From: Bradyrhizobium sp. 190
Lineage (GTDB): Bacteria > Pseudomonadota > Alphaproteobacteria > Rhizobiales > Xanthobacteraceae
Reading direction: 5' to 3'
DNA length: 64,000 bases
Assembly: GCF_023073415.1 (NCBI RefSeq)
Contig: NZ_JADPJL010000062.1
Span: 310,001-374,000, forward strand
A program made the translations under genes and the position numbers. This document shows, one piece after another, positions 26,161 to 34,160 of this stretch. Position 1 is the first letter of the stretch. Each line of letters starts with the position of its first letter. Under the pieces are notes generated by a model. The model was not told the DNA's origin and ran no database searches. It was given only the letters and a program-made list of their open reading frames with translations.

Positions 26161-26999
26161 CAGATGATCGCGTAACGAAGAAGGATGGCAATCTTCGCCC
26201 ATTTGTGGACGCGGACCGGCTCGCGCGGGGCGGCAAAGCCCCGGGCCAGCAACAGGTCCAGTATCGCGCGGTAATATTTCGACATGATCCGCGGCGCGCG
26301 CACCACGCGCCGCGAATTGCGTTTCATGATCTCGTCGGCTTTTTCGAAGTGCTTTTTCGCTCGCTCGGCCAGCGGCAGGCAAACTTTAGGAAGTGCGCGA
26401 TCGGCAGTCACCTTCTGCGGATTGTCGCTGGTGATGCCGGCGAGCAGCAGGCCTTCGCGCGGCAGATAGAGGCGGCCGAGGCCGGCGTCTTCGTCGATGT
26501 CGCGCAGGATATTGGTCAGTTGCAGCGCGCGGCCGAGATGGTGGGCGAGCAGGATGCCGTCTTCCTCGGGCATGCCGAACACCCGCACCGACAGACGCCC
26601 GACGGCGCTGGCAACGCGATCGCAATAGAGATCGAGCGTGGCAAGATCCGGCGCACGAATGTCCTGTGGCACGTCCATCTCCATGCCGTCGACGACCGCG
26701 AGAAAATCCTCGCGCTTGAGGCCGAAGGTTTTCACCGAGGCGGCGTAATCTTGCAGGCGCGGCGGCGGATGACTGTGATATAGCGCATCGATGTCGTCGC
26801 GCCATTGCTGCAGCGCGGCCAGCCGCTCGGGTCGCGGCCCATGGGAATCGGCGATGTCGTCGACCTGCCGGCAGAAGCTGTAGATCTGGAACATTGCCTC
26901 GCGCTGCCTGCGCGGCAGGATGCGCATCGCGGCATAGAATGAGCTGCCGGACGCGGTAGTGCCGTAATCTGCGTTGGCCGCCGCCGTCTGCACCGTCAT
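26160..26999 (-). CDS. hpnD: HpnD, presqualene diphosphate synthase
   Basis: A 279-residue head-to-head prenyl synthase that joins two farnesyl diphosphates into presqualene diphosphate. The two Asp-rich motifs are seen: YSFCRQVDDIADSHG near residues 40-53 and LTNILRDIDEDAGLGR near 161-176, with YCDRVASAVGRLSVRVFG between. The gene overlaps hpnC by four bases (ATGA) and hpnE by one base (TGATG), so the three are translated in a coupled series. The C-terminus ends in a hydrophobic AKIAILLRYAII that may help membrane association. Confidence 0.94.
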   Translation of the reverse strand: MTVQTAAANADYGTTASGSSFYAAMRILPRRQREAMFQIYSFCRQVDDIADSHGPRPERLAALQQWRDDIDALYHSHPPPRLQDYAASVKTFGLKREDFLAVVDGMEMDVPQDIRAPDLATLDLYCDRVASAVGRLSVRVFGMPEEDGILLAHHLGRALQLTNILRDIDEDAGLGRLYLPREGLLLAGITSDNPQKVTADRALPKVCLPLAERAKKHFEKADEIMKRNSRRVVRAPRIMSKYYRAILDLLLARGFAAPREPVRVHKWAKIAILLRYAII

Positions 27000-27874
27000 G
27001 CGCCAGCCGCCGGTCTTGTCTGGGGGCGGCGCCCAGCGGCACGCCTGATCATTTCGCTGGTGATGGCGCCGATGCTCTGCATGAGCAGTTCGGGCTTGCT
27101 CAAATGCACGCGCTCACTGAGCGGATCGCGCACCTTGAGCATACCGACGATCTTGTCGGCAAAGGCCTGGATCACGGCAACCTCGAGCCCGAGCCGGAAA
27201 TCCTTCACCTCGGCGCTGAGCGACCTGCTTTCATCGAGCAGAGTTTCGGTGCGCACCGCGAGCGCATGAAGGCATTGCAGCAGCGCCGGCTGCGACTTCG
27301 CCTCGCCCAGCATCTCGACGGTGGCGCCGCTGGCGGCCAGCGCATCGCGCGGCAGATAGACGCGGTTGAGGTTTTTGTAATCCTTGGCGCAATCCTGCAG
27401 ATGGTTGTTGATCTGCAGCCCCGCGCACAGCGCGTCCGATGCGGCCCAGGTCGAGGTGCTCTCGCCATGGACGTCGAGCATGAAGCGGCCGACCGGCATG
27501 GCCGAATAACGGCAATAGTGAATGACGTCGTCCCAGTTCTCGTAACGCAGCTTGGTGACGTCCATCCGGAACGCGACCAGCACGTCGAGCGCATGGCGCG
27601 GAGCCATCGAACGCTCGGCAAAAGCGCGGCGCAGGCTGACCGCCTCCGGTTGCGTGTCGCCGTTGCCCAGCAACTCGGCTTCGAGCAGGTCGAGATAGCG
27701 CAGCTTCTCGTCCGCGCCGAGCGTCGCGTGATCGGCGATGTCGTCGGCCGTCCTGACGAAATTATAGTAGCTCAGGATCAGCGCCCGGTGACGCGGATGA
27801 ATGATCCACGACGCGACCGGAAAATTCTCGTCGCGGTGGGTCTTCCCGGATCGCAGGTCGCTCGCACTGGTCAT
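26996..27874 (-). CDS. hpnC: HpnC, hydroxysqualene synthase
   Basis: A 292-residue prenyl synthase-like enzyme that converts presqualene diphosphate to hydroxysqualene. The first motif is YNFVRTADDIADHAT near residues 39-53; the second is degenerate, INNHLQDCAKDYKN near 176-189, as expected for HpnC rather than HpnD. YCRYSAMPVGRFMLDVHG lies between. The start is ATG 27874; a TTG directly before it is in frame. It opens the minus-strand hpnC-hpnD-hpnE-shc-hpnG unit, so the promoter of the unit should lie in 27875-28064. I see no clear promoter consensus there. Confidence 0.92.
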   Translation of the reverse strand: MTSASDLRSGKTHRDENFPVASWIIHPRHRALILSYYNFVRTADDIADHATLGADEKLRYLDLLEAELLGNGDTQPEAVSLRRAFAERSMAPRHALDVLVAFRMDVTKLRYENWDDVIHYCRYSAMPVGRFMLDVHGESTSTWAASDALCAGLQINNHLQDCAKDYKNLNRVYLPRDALAASGATVEMLGEAKSQPALLQCLHALAVRTETLLDESRSLSAEVKDFRLGLEVAVIQAFADKIVGMLKVRDPLSERVHLSKPELLMQSIGAITSEMIRRAAGRRPQTRPAAGA

Positions 27875-28064
27875 CAAGAACTGGCTACATCAATCGGAAT
27901 TGGTGGCGTGCGCCGATGCTCAGCGCACGCGAGGGGATCGCGAGCCCCATATAGGGGAATACGCCGCCAAAACCAATGCTATCTGGGCTGATTAGCCCCG
28001 CCCGTGACGCGCGTCATAGAGCCGAAAATGGCTTTTCCGCGGGGGTTAACGGACGCAGCGCGCC

Positions 28065-28310
28065 TTATTGGCCGTTGTTCTTGAGAACCTGGTCGCAGGC
28101 GGCACTGATCTTGGAACGATGTTCTTTCAGACACGCCAGGATGGTGAAATCGCCCTGATCGATCACCGGACGGCAGTGCTTCTGAACGTCGCGGGAACAG
28201 GCCTTCTGCTCGTCCGCCGTTCCACTGCGCTGTTGCTGCTGCTGCTGGGCAAGGGCTCCGGACGAAGCCGCGAGCGACAACAGAGTGAGTGCGAGGAGAA
28301 ATTTACGCAT
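28065..28310 (-). CDS. Small secreted cysteine-rich-repeat protein
   Basis: An 81-residue protein with signal peptide MRKFLLALTLLSLAASSGAL (cleavage after LAQ is likely), then a run of Gln and a Cys-rich module with ACSRDVQKHCRPVI and TILACLKEHRSKISAACDQVL. The C-x6-C ... C-x11-C spacing resembles the cysteine-rich repeat (GLG1-like) seen in many alphaproteobacterial periplasmic proteins. The four cysteines likely form two disulfides. Function unknown. It is on the hpnC strand, upstream of it, but 190 bases away. Confidence 0.7.
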   Translation of the reverse strand: MRKFLLALTLLSLAASSGALAQQQQQQRSGTADEQKACSRDVQKHCRPVIDQGDFTILACLKEHRSKISAACDQVLKNNGQ

Positions 28311-28737
28311 CGTATTCCTTCATTTCGGCAGCAAAATCCTGTTCCTCGATCTGCGCCGGAACGGATTTGTTTGGATGGCAGGCGCGCCGCGTAATGCAGC
28401 AACGAACAGATGACAAGCATGGTAAATGCGGACAAATTTACGGCGACCTTTACGGCAACCTAAGCACCTTAAATAACCGACTGATATTTAAAGTGTATTT
28501 CCGCCACACTTTCCCGGCAATTGGTTGTTGCAGACAATGCGGTGCAAAGCTAGATGCTGCGCCGACGGAGTCGGTGTGAATGTTTCGATGCCACTCGGCC
28601 GACCGTGCACTTTTTCGTGCCGAGAGCGCCGGAAACCGCACCCCGTCATTTGAACCTAAGATACTGCGGGAACACTAAATCTTCGATGCGGCGAGACGTA
28701 TCTTTGCAAAGAACGTCGATTTGATGGGAAAACTACA
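28311..28737. other. Divergent intergenic region, no gene seen
   Basis: About 430 AT-richer bases between the Cys-rich protein and the 167-residue secreted protein, which are transcribed away from each other. Short ORFs exist (for example 28289-28579, plus) but none has a good start or family likeness. Presumably it holds both promoters. Confidence 0.45.
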
Positions 28738-29241
28738 ATGAAACTGTTTGGTTCCAGCTTGTTCGGTCAGGCTCTCGCAGCTGCCGGCGTCGGCGCCGCG
28801 CTCATGTTGTCGGTCACCGCAAGCCACGCCCAGGCGGGAGGCCCGTTTGCCGGTTTCGACGGAAACTGGGCCGGCTCGGGCACGGTCGCGCTCTCCAACG
28901 GCACCACCGAGAACATCCGCTGCAAGGCAGACTACAAGGTCAACGCCAGCGGGCTCGGCCTGAAGCAGAACCTGCACTGCGCCAGCGACAGCTACAAGTT
29001 CGATCTGTCGAGCGACGTCACCAGCCAGGGTGACCGCATCTCCGGTAACTGGAGCGAGAAGAGCCGCAATATCTTCGGCAATCTGCAGGGCACCGCAGGC
29101 GGCGGCCAGATCGAGGTGTTCGTCGAGGCTTCCGGATTTGCCGCGAACCTGAATTTGAAGACCACCGGCAACAAGCAGTCCGTGCAGATCGACTCCAAGG
29201 GCGAGATCCGCGGCGTCAAGATCACAATGACGAAGACCTGA
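28738..29241 (+). CDS. Secreted protein of unknown function
   Basis: A 167-residue protein with a long signal peptide (MKLFGSSLFGQALAAAGVGA, cleavage after HAQA). The mature part begins with GPFAGFDGNWAGSGTVALSN and is Gly/Ser/Asn-rich with alternating hydrophobic residues, suggesting a beta-sheet fold such as a small beta-barrel or lipocalin-like sandwich. Two cysteines (IRCKAD and LHCASD) may pair. Similar secreted proteins are common in Bradyrhizobium, as far as I recall, without known function. A strong hairpin terminator follows the stop. Confidence 0.65.
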   Translation: MKLFGSSLFGQALAAAGVGAALMLSVTASHAQAGGPFAGFDGNWAGSGTVALSNGTTENIRCKADYKVNASGLGLKQNLHCASDSYKFDLSSDVTSQGDRISGNWSEKSRNIFGNLQGTAGGGQIEVFVEASGFAANLNLKTTGNKQSVQIDSKGEIRGVKITMTKT

Positions 29242-29263
29242 CGCTGGCCTTCGAAACAGCATG

Positions 29264-29297
29264 AAAGGCAGCGCTCGGCGCTGCCTTTTCATTTTTA
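29264..29297 (+). terminator. Rho-independent terminator
   Basis: GGCAGCGC-TCG-GCGCTGCC is a perfect eight-base-pair stem with a three-base loop, flanked by AAA and followed by TTTTCATTTTT. It lies 26 bases after the 28738-29241 gene, and the AAA/TTT flanks could let it serve the convergent gene at 29315 as well. Confidence 0.85.
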
Positions 29298-29314
29298 CGA
29301 CCAGCTACGCCTGA

Positions 29315-30373
29315 TCAGCCAAATTTCCAGCGCCAACAGGGATCGCCGCAGTCACGGCGTTGCGTCACTTCGACACGCATGAAGCGATCATGCGCCAGCA
29401 CCGCCCCCACCCACAATTCGTTCCAGGCATCGAAAACTGCGGGCGACAGCGCTTCACGTTCCGCCATCAGTCGCCACGACGTCTGGTGCACGGTCGCGGC
29501 TGAGCCTTCCACCTGCAGTTCCGCGTCGTCGTCCTGCCCACGGGCAAGCCGGGCGAAGGCCTTGGCGAAACCCGCCGCGCCAGCTTCCACGCCACCCAAC
29601 AGCCGAGCTACCTCGTCGAAGGCGTGCATCCCGACAAGCCGCGCCGCGGCGCCGGCAAGATGGCCACCCTCTTCCGGGCCGAGCACCCTGATCGTCTCAG
29701 GCACGATCGAGGTGACGTACTCCATCGCATAATTGCGAAGCACCTTCTGCAGCCGTTCCTCCGGCCATGTGTTCCCGGGCAGGCGCGGCGCAAGATCAGC
29801 CTGGAACGGCGGACAGCGCTCGCCGGGCGAAAACTGCAGCCGCTCCTCGGGCGCGAGTTCGTGATCCCACTCCTTGTAGTACCCCTCCAGCCCCGGCTGG
29901 CCGTCGACGGTTTGACCCGTGCAGACGAAGCCGAGCCTGGGATTGCCGAGCACGACGCCGTTGTTGGCATGCCATCCGCGCAGCATCGCCCGCGACACTT
30001 CTGACGGAATGCCGCAGATCGCAGTGCCGGACCAGATCCAGCGCGGCGGCGGATAGCGCACCCAGGCTTTGCTGTCGCTCTCATGGACATACTCGACCTT
30101 CACGCCGCCGACCTGGTTCGACAGATAATGATATTGGGCGCACGCGACCGCATGCGGAAGCTGGTCGAGGCCGAGCTTCTTCAATCCGGGAAGGAAGCGC
30201 GCCAGTTGCTGCCGCCGGAAGGTGCGAAACACCACCTCGGCGGCGCGATCAGCGCCGGCACGCGAGGCCAGCATCAGGATCAGCCCGGTGAGATAGGAAT
30301 GATAGATGTGCTCGACCGCGCGGTAGGCGGCGACATCGGCCGCAGGGCGAACAGCTAATCCTGCAGACGTCAT
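29315..30373 (-). CDS. Conserved-looking protein of unknown function (352 residues)
   Basis: I do not recognise a family with confidence. The protein appears soluble, with a helical N-terminal part (AYRAVEHIYHSYLTGLILML) and a middle region rich in conserved-type residues: WIWSGTAICGIPSE, MLRGWHANNG, FVCTGQTVDGQPGLEGYYKE. The C-terminal half is helical, ending in RRDCGDPCWRWKFG with two Cys. Several Trp, His and Cys in short motifs suggest a ligand or metal site rather than a structural protein. A distant link to amino-thiazoline-carboxylate hydrolase-type proteins is possible, but I cannot support it. It begins 55 bases after the large MMPL transporter gene on the same strand and is probably co-transcribed with it, which suggests a role with the transported molecule. 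Confidence 0.7.
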   Translation of the reverse strand: MTSAGLAVRPAADVAAYRAVEHIYHSYLTGLILMLASRAGADRAAEVVFRTFRRQQLARFLPGLKKLGLDQLPHAVACAQYHYLSNQVGGVKVEYVHESDSKAWVRYPPPRWIWSGTAICGIPSEVSRAMLRGWHANNGVVLGNPRLGFVCTGQTVDGQPGLEGYYKEWDHELAPEERLQFSPGERCPPFQADLAPRLPGNTWPEERLQKVLRNYAMEYVTSIVPETIRVLGPEEGGHLAGAAARLVGMHAFDEVARLLGGVEAGAAGFAKAFARLARGQDDDAELQVEGSAATVHQTSWRLMAEREALSPAVFDAWNELWVGAVLAHDRFMRVEVTQRRDCGDPCWRWKFG

Positions 30374-30428
30374 TCCTCAGCCCCTCTTCGGCTGCGTTGC
30401 CCGGCAGCCTTGTTCATTGGCAGGCCTG

Positions 30429-32825
30429 TTATTTCGCCGGCTTGGCGTGACTGACGCCGCGAATCTTTTCCGACAGGTTGATCAGGAACATCGAGGTCGG
30501 CCGCAGGATGAAGAGATCCGCGACCAGCGCCATAACCATCGAGAACGCGCTGAGCCAGCCGAACAGCCGCAGCGACGGCAGGTCGGAGAACACGGTCACG
30601 ACGAGGCCGCAGGCCAGCACCACCGTGGTCAGGATCAGCGCGGGGCCAACCAGCACGGTGGCGCGCTCGACCGCCAGTTCCGGAGTAACGCCCGGCTTGC
30701 TCTCCAGCCGCAGCCTGTTGAGGAAGTGGATGGTGGCGCTCAAACCGAGGCCGAACGACACCGTCAGCGCGACCACGCTGGCGAACTGCAGCCCCTCGCC
30801 CATTATCCACAGCACCGTACCCGAGGCCACGACCGGGAAAATGCCGGGCAGGATGCAGGAGAACATCACCACGACCGAACGGAATGCCAAGCCGATGAAG
30901 ATCGCAACTATGAGGAATTCAATCGTCAGGCCGTGGTTGAGCTTGTCGATCATGTTGGCGCTGTTGCGCGCGGCGATCGCCGATAGACCCGTGACCGCGA
31001 TTTCGAAGCCGGGATGCTCGGCCCTCACCTTGTCGAGCGACTTGTCGAGCTTGTCGATCACGGGAAGGATTTCGCTTGAATCGAGATCGGGAACGCGGCC
31101 CGACACCACCACGGCATCCTGATCGGCCGAGATGAAACGGCGGACTAGATGCTCGGGGATAACGCTGACATATTCCTTCAGTGTCGCGACGTCGTTGCTG
31201 CCGGCTTTCTCGGCGAGCCAGCGGCGCAGGGTTTCGAGCGACCAAACGTTGCCTACGCCGGCCGATTTCTCGACCATCACGTGAACTTCGGCGATCGTCT
31301 TCAAGGTATCCGGCGCATAGAGCGAGGCGCCCTTGGGGAATTCGATCAGCACATCGATCGGATTGGCGCCGGTGAGCTTGGCGTCGAGGCGGCTCGACGC
31401 CGCCACCGCCTGCCGCTTGTCCGGCACCTGATCGGCGAGGCGATAGCGCGGCTCCAGCGTGGCGTAGATGTAGCCGAGGCCGGCGACGAGCAGCAACGCG
31501 AGCAGGCTGAACAGCCCGGGGCGTCCGACCATGCGCACCGCGATCCAGTAACAGAAATTGCGCAGCGCCTGCACGCCGGCATCCGCGCTCTGGAACTTGA
31601 CGGCGAAGATCTTTTCGTTGCGGACGAACAGCACGCCGAACACCGGCACCAATGCGAGGACCGCAATCAACGCGATGATGGTGGCGGCAAGGCCAGCCTC
31701 GCCGAACTTTCGGATCAATTCGGAATCGGAGAATTGCAGGGCGATGAACGAGATGCCGGCGGTGCCATGGGTGAGCACGCAAGCCGGGCCCACCACCAGC
31801 ACGGCGTTGGTGAACGCGGTCAATTTGTCCTGACCCGCGATCAGGCGGTCGCGCGCGGCGAAGGTCAACTGCATCGAGTCCGAGAAGCTGATCACCATGA
31901 TGAGCGGTGTCATCACGTTCAGGAACATGTTGAGATTGAAACCGGCCCAGCCGAGGCCGCCGAGCGCGAGCAGGATCGCGATGATCGGCGGAAACGCCGC
32001 AACCACCATGAACGATATCTTGCGGAAGAAGATGATCGCGATGATGCAGCCGGCCAGAATGCCGAGGATGTTGTAGGTCAGCCCGTCGCGCTTGACCGCG
32101 TTGCGGATCTCGAGCTGCATCACGGGAACGCCGGAGAGCTGGGCGTTGAGACCGCTGCCCGACAAATCGTCGGCCATGATCTTCCGCATTTCGCCGACCA
32201 CCTTGCCGAGATCGTTGCTGGAAACCACGCTCGGCTCCAGCGACAGCACGATCAGGGCCAGCGTGCCATCCTCCGACAACAGCTTGCCGCGAATGATCTC
32301 GTTGGATTTGACGGTCTCGGTGAACTTCTCGTAGGCGGCGCCTTGCGGCAGTTCGGGCGGGAACAGCGCGGCCGGCAGCTTGCCGGGCTCCGGCGCCTGG
32401 CGCGCCGAAAACAGCGACACCAGACCGCGCACGCCCTCGACCAGTTGCAGGTCGGTGACCATGTCGCGGATCTTTTCGAGGTTTTCGCGGGCCAGCAGCG
32501 TCTTGCCCTCGACCACGACCAGCACGTCGAATTCGGTCGCCGGGAAGCGCTTGGTCACGGCTTCGTATTGCTTGTAGTCCTTGGAATCGGAGCGGAACAA
32601 CTGGCTCAGGGAGTCGTCGATCTTGATCCGGTAGATGCCAAAGATCGCAGCCACGACCAGCGCGGCGAGAATGATCATGGACATGATCGGCGCCTTGACC
32701 GCGATCAGCCCCATGCGCTCGAGCCCGAAGGCGATACTCTTGCCCGGCGGCGGCGGTTCCTCGATGGCTTCGACGTGGACGCGACTTTCGGAGTTCTTGT
32801 CGAGCATACCCTGTCCAGTTCTCAC
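30429..32825 (-). CDS. MMPL/RND-family inner-membrane transporter (second, distinct from HpnN)
   Basis: A 798-residue RND superfamily permease: helix at about residues 45-68, periplasmic loop to about 245, five to six helices (about 250-440), second periplasmic loop, and last helices from about 650. Acidic path residues fit the family, for example VISFSDSMQL in the first helix block and SFGLGLSATIHFLNR in the second. The layout (no adaptor or outer-membrane gene nearby) matches the HpnN/MmpL-like lipid exporters rather than drug-efflux AcrB proteins. The start is uncertain: GTG at 32825 or ATG at 32807, neither with an ideal ribosome binding site. Being close to the hpn genes, a hopanoid or other lipid is a reasonable substrate guess, but unproven. 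Confidence 0.85.
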   Translation of the reverse strand: MRTGQGMLDKNSESRVHVEAIEEPPPPGKSIAFGLERMGLIAVKAPIMSMIILAALVVAAIFGIYRIKIDDSLSQLFRSDSKDYKQYEAVTKRFPATEFDVLVVVEGKTLLARENLEKIRDMVTDLQLVEGVRGLVSLFSARQAPEPGKLPAALFPPELPQGAAYEKFTETVKSNEIIRGKLLSEDGTLALIVLSLEPSVVSSNDLGKVVGEMRKIMADDLSGSGLNAQLSGVPVMQLEIRNAVKRDGLTYNILGILAGCIIAIIFFRKISFMVVAAFPPIIAILLALGGLGWAGFNLNMFLNVMTPLIMVISFSDSMQLTFAARDRLIAGQDKLTAFTNAVLVVGPACVLTHGTAGISFIALQFSDSELIRKFGEAGLAATIIALIAVLALVPVFGVLFVRNEKIFAVKFQSADAGVQALRNFCYWIAVRMVGRPGLFSLLALLLVAGLGYIYATLEPRYRLADQVPDKRQAVAASSRLDAKLTGANPIDVLIEFPKGASLYAPDTLKTIAEVHVMVEKSAGVGNVWSLETLRRWLAEKAGSNDVATLKEYVSVIPEHLVRRFISADQDAVVVSGRVPDLDSSEILPVIDKLDKSLDKVRAEHPGFEIAVTGLSAIAARNSANMIDKLNHGLTIEFLIVAIFIGLAFRSVVVMFSCILPGIFPVVASGTVLWIMGEGLQFASVVALTVSFGLGLSATIHFLNRLRLESKPGVTPELAVERATVLVGPALILTTVVLACGLVVTVFSDLPSLRLFGWLSAFSMVMALVADLFILRPTSMFLINLSEKIRGVSHAKPAK

Positions 32826-33369
32826 GTCGGCCCGTTTGTGCAGCTTGGTTTTATGCAGTTTGGTGGCGCCAATGCGGCTTTGCCAGCTCCATCCGATCGG
32901 CGCTAGCCATTGAAATCACGCGGTAAATTAATCGGCGCCGTTTTACAGGGCCGAACCCCATCCGGCAAGCGCGCGCGGCGGGGCAAATCGACACGAAGAT
33001 GACGAAAATGCGCGTTAAGTCTCTGATTTGCCACACCTGCCGGCACGGCCTTGGGGCGTTCTCCCGGGTAATGAACGCGGCTCGCTGCCGAGCGCCGCAG
33101 TCCCGCTGGTCAAATCTTGGGGAGACGGCGGTGACACTCAGTCATTCCTCTTGTCTGCTTCAGTTCCGGCACGAAGGGCTGCTATGAACGCGGCGTCGAA
33201 CAAGCCCTCGTACTGGCTCGCATTGACATTGGAAATATGCGCGGTGTCGCGGAAATGATGCCGCTCCCGTTTTCCCCATAGCCTGTCTCTGCCCGCTCCG
33301 TGTTCGCTTATATCAGGCGCGACTTGGCTCACAACGGCGAAGCGGCCGCCTATCGATCCAATTTCGGGT
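32826..33369. other. Gene-free stretch of about 540 bases
   Basis: It separates the MMPL gene start from the eutC end. Short ORFs on both strands have no family likeness or good ribosome binding site. It should hold the MMPL promoter; I see no repeat or terminator-like hairpin that I would defend. Confidence 0.45.
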
Positions 33370-34143
33370 TCAATCGATCGGCCTGGCGGCGATGAGCGCG
33401 GTTCCGCTCTCGTCCTTCAGCGCCACGCCGGTGATCCCGCGCGCGATGCCTTCACGCACCAGCCACGCGATCTTGAAGGCGGCTTCATCGTAGCTCAGCC
33501 CCGCACTGTGGATGTTGGACACGCAATTGCGCTTCTCGTCGGTGAGGCCGATGCGCGGGGCAAAGGTGAGATACGCGCCAAGGCTGTCGGGCGCCGACAG
33601 GCCGGGCCGCTCGCCGATCAGCATCACCACCATCCGCGCGCCAAGCACGGCGCCGATCTCGTCGCCCAGCGCCACCCGCGCACCCGACGCGACCACGACA
33701 TGGCCCAACGAGATTCCCGCTTCCGTCAGGCGCGGAACAAGATGGCGAACCAGTTCGACGGCGTGGATATTGACGGCGGCCGGCGACAGCCCGTCGCCGA
33801 TCACGATCACAACCTCGCCCGCGCTGCCGCCGTGCTTTTCCAGCGCGCGCCGTGAATCCGCATCCAGCATGCGTCCGAGATCGGGACGGCGTAGATAGTC
33901 GCGCCGGTTGCGCGCCTGGCTGGAAACCTCCCTGACCTGCAGGCCGAGGCCGGCCAATCCGGCAACCAGATGCGGCGCATCGAAAGCTGTGTGAACGGCA
34001 TCGCGCGCACGCGCGTGGTCGAGGGTAAAGGCAAGCAGTGCATCGGTCGGCATGCTCGCGCCGGAGCGGCCGAGCCCGACTCGCGCCGGCGTCAGCTTCC
34101 GCAAGGCTTCGAGCGGGCGAGACGGCGGCGCCGGCGTTTTCAT
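33370..34143 (-). CDS. eutC: EutC, ethanolamine ammonia-lyase small subunit
   Basis: A 257-residue small subunit of the adenosylcobalamin-dependent ammonia-lyase that splits ethanolamine into acetaldehyde and ammonia. Typical blocks: LTPARVGLGRSGASMPT near residues 15-31, AFTLDHARARDAVH near 36, QARNRRDYLRRPDLGR near 75, VIGDGLSPAAVNIHA near 110, and C-terminal RNCVSNIHSAGLSYDEAA. The frame is open to 34524, but the ATG at 34143 is used since the upstream part lies inside hpnP. It begins 17 bases after the hpnP stop, so the two are surely on one transcript. No microcompartment shell gene is present, so the enzyme is probably free in the cytosol. Confidence 0.9.
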   Translation of the reverse strand: MKTPAPPSRPLEALRKLTPARVGLGRSGASMPTDALLAFTLDHARARDAVHTAFDAPHLVAGLAGLGLQVREVSSQARNRRDYLRRPDLGRMLDADSRRALEKHGGSAGEVVIVIGDGLSPAAVNIHAVELVRHLVPRLTEAGISLGHVVVASGARVALGDEIGAVLGARMVVMLIGERPGLSAPDSLGAYLTFAPRIGLTDEKRNCVSNIHSAGLSYDEAAFKIAWLVREGIARGITGVALKDESGTALIAARPID

Positions 34144-34160
34144 GGCGTTTTCATGGGCTT

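Noticed and set aside
31149..32906. 585-codon plus-strand ORF opposite the MMPL gene
   Set aside because: Its composition (His/Asp/Gln/Arg rich) is typical for an antisense frame of a GC-rich membrane gene; the minus-strand frame has clear transmembrane segments.
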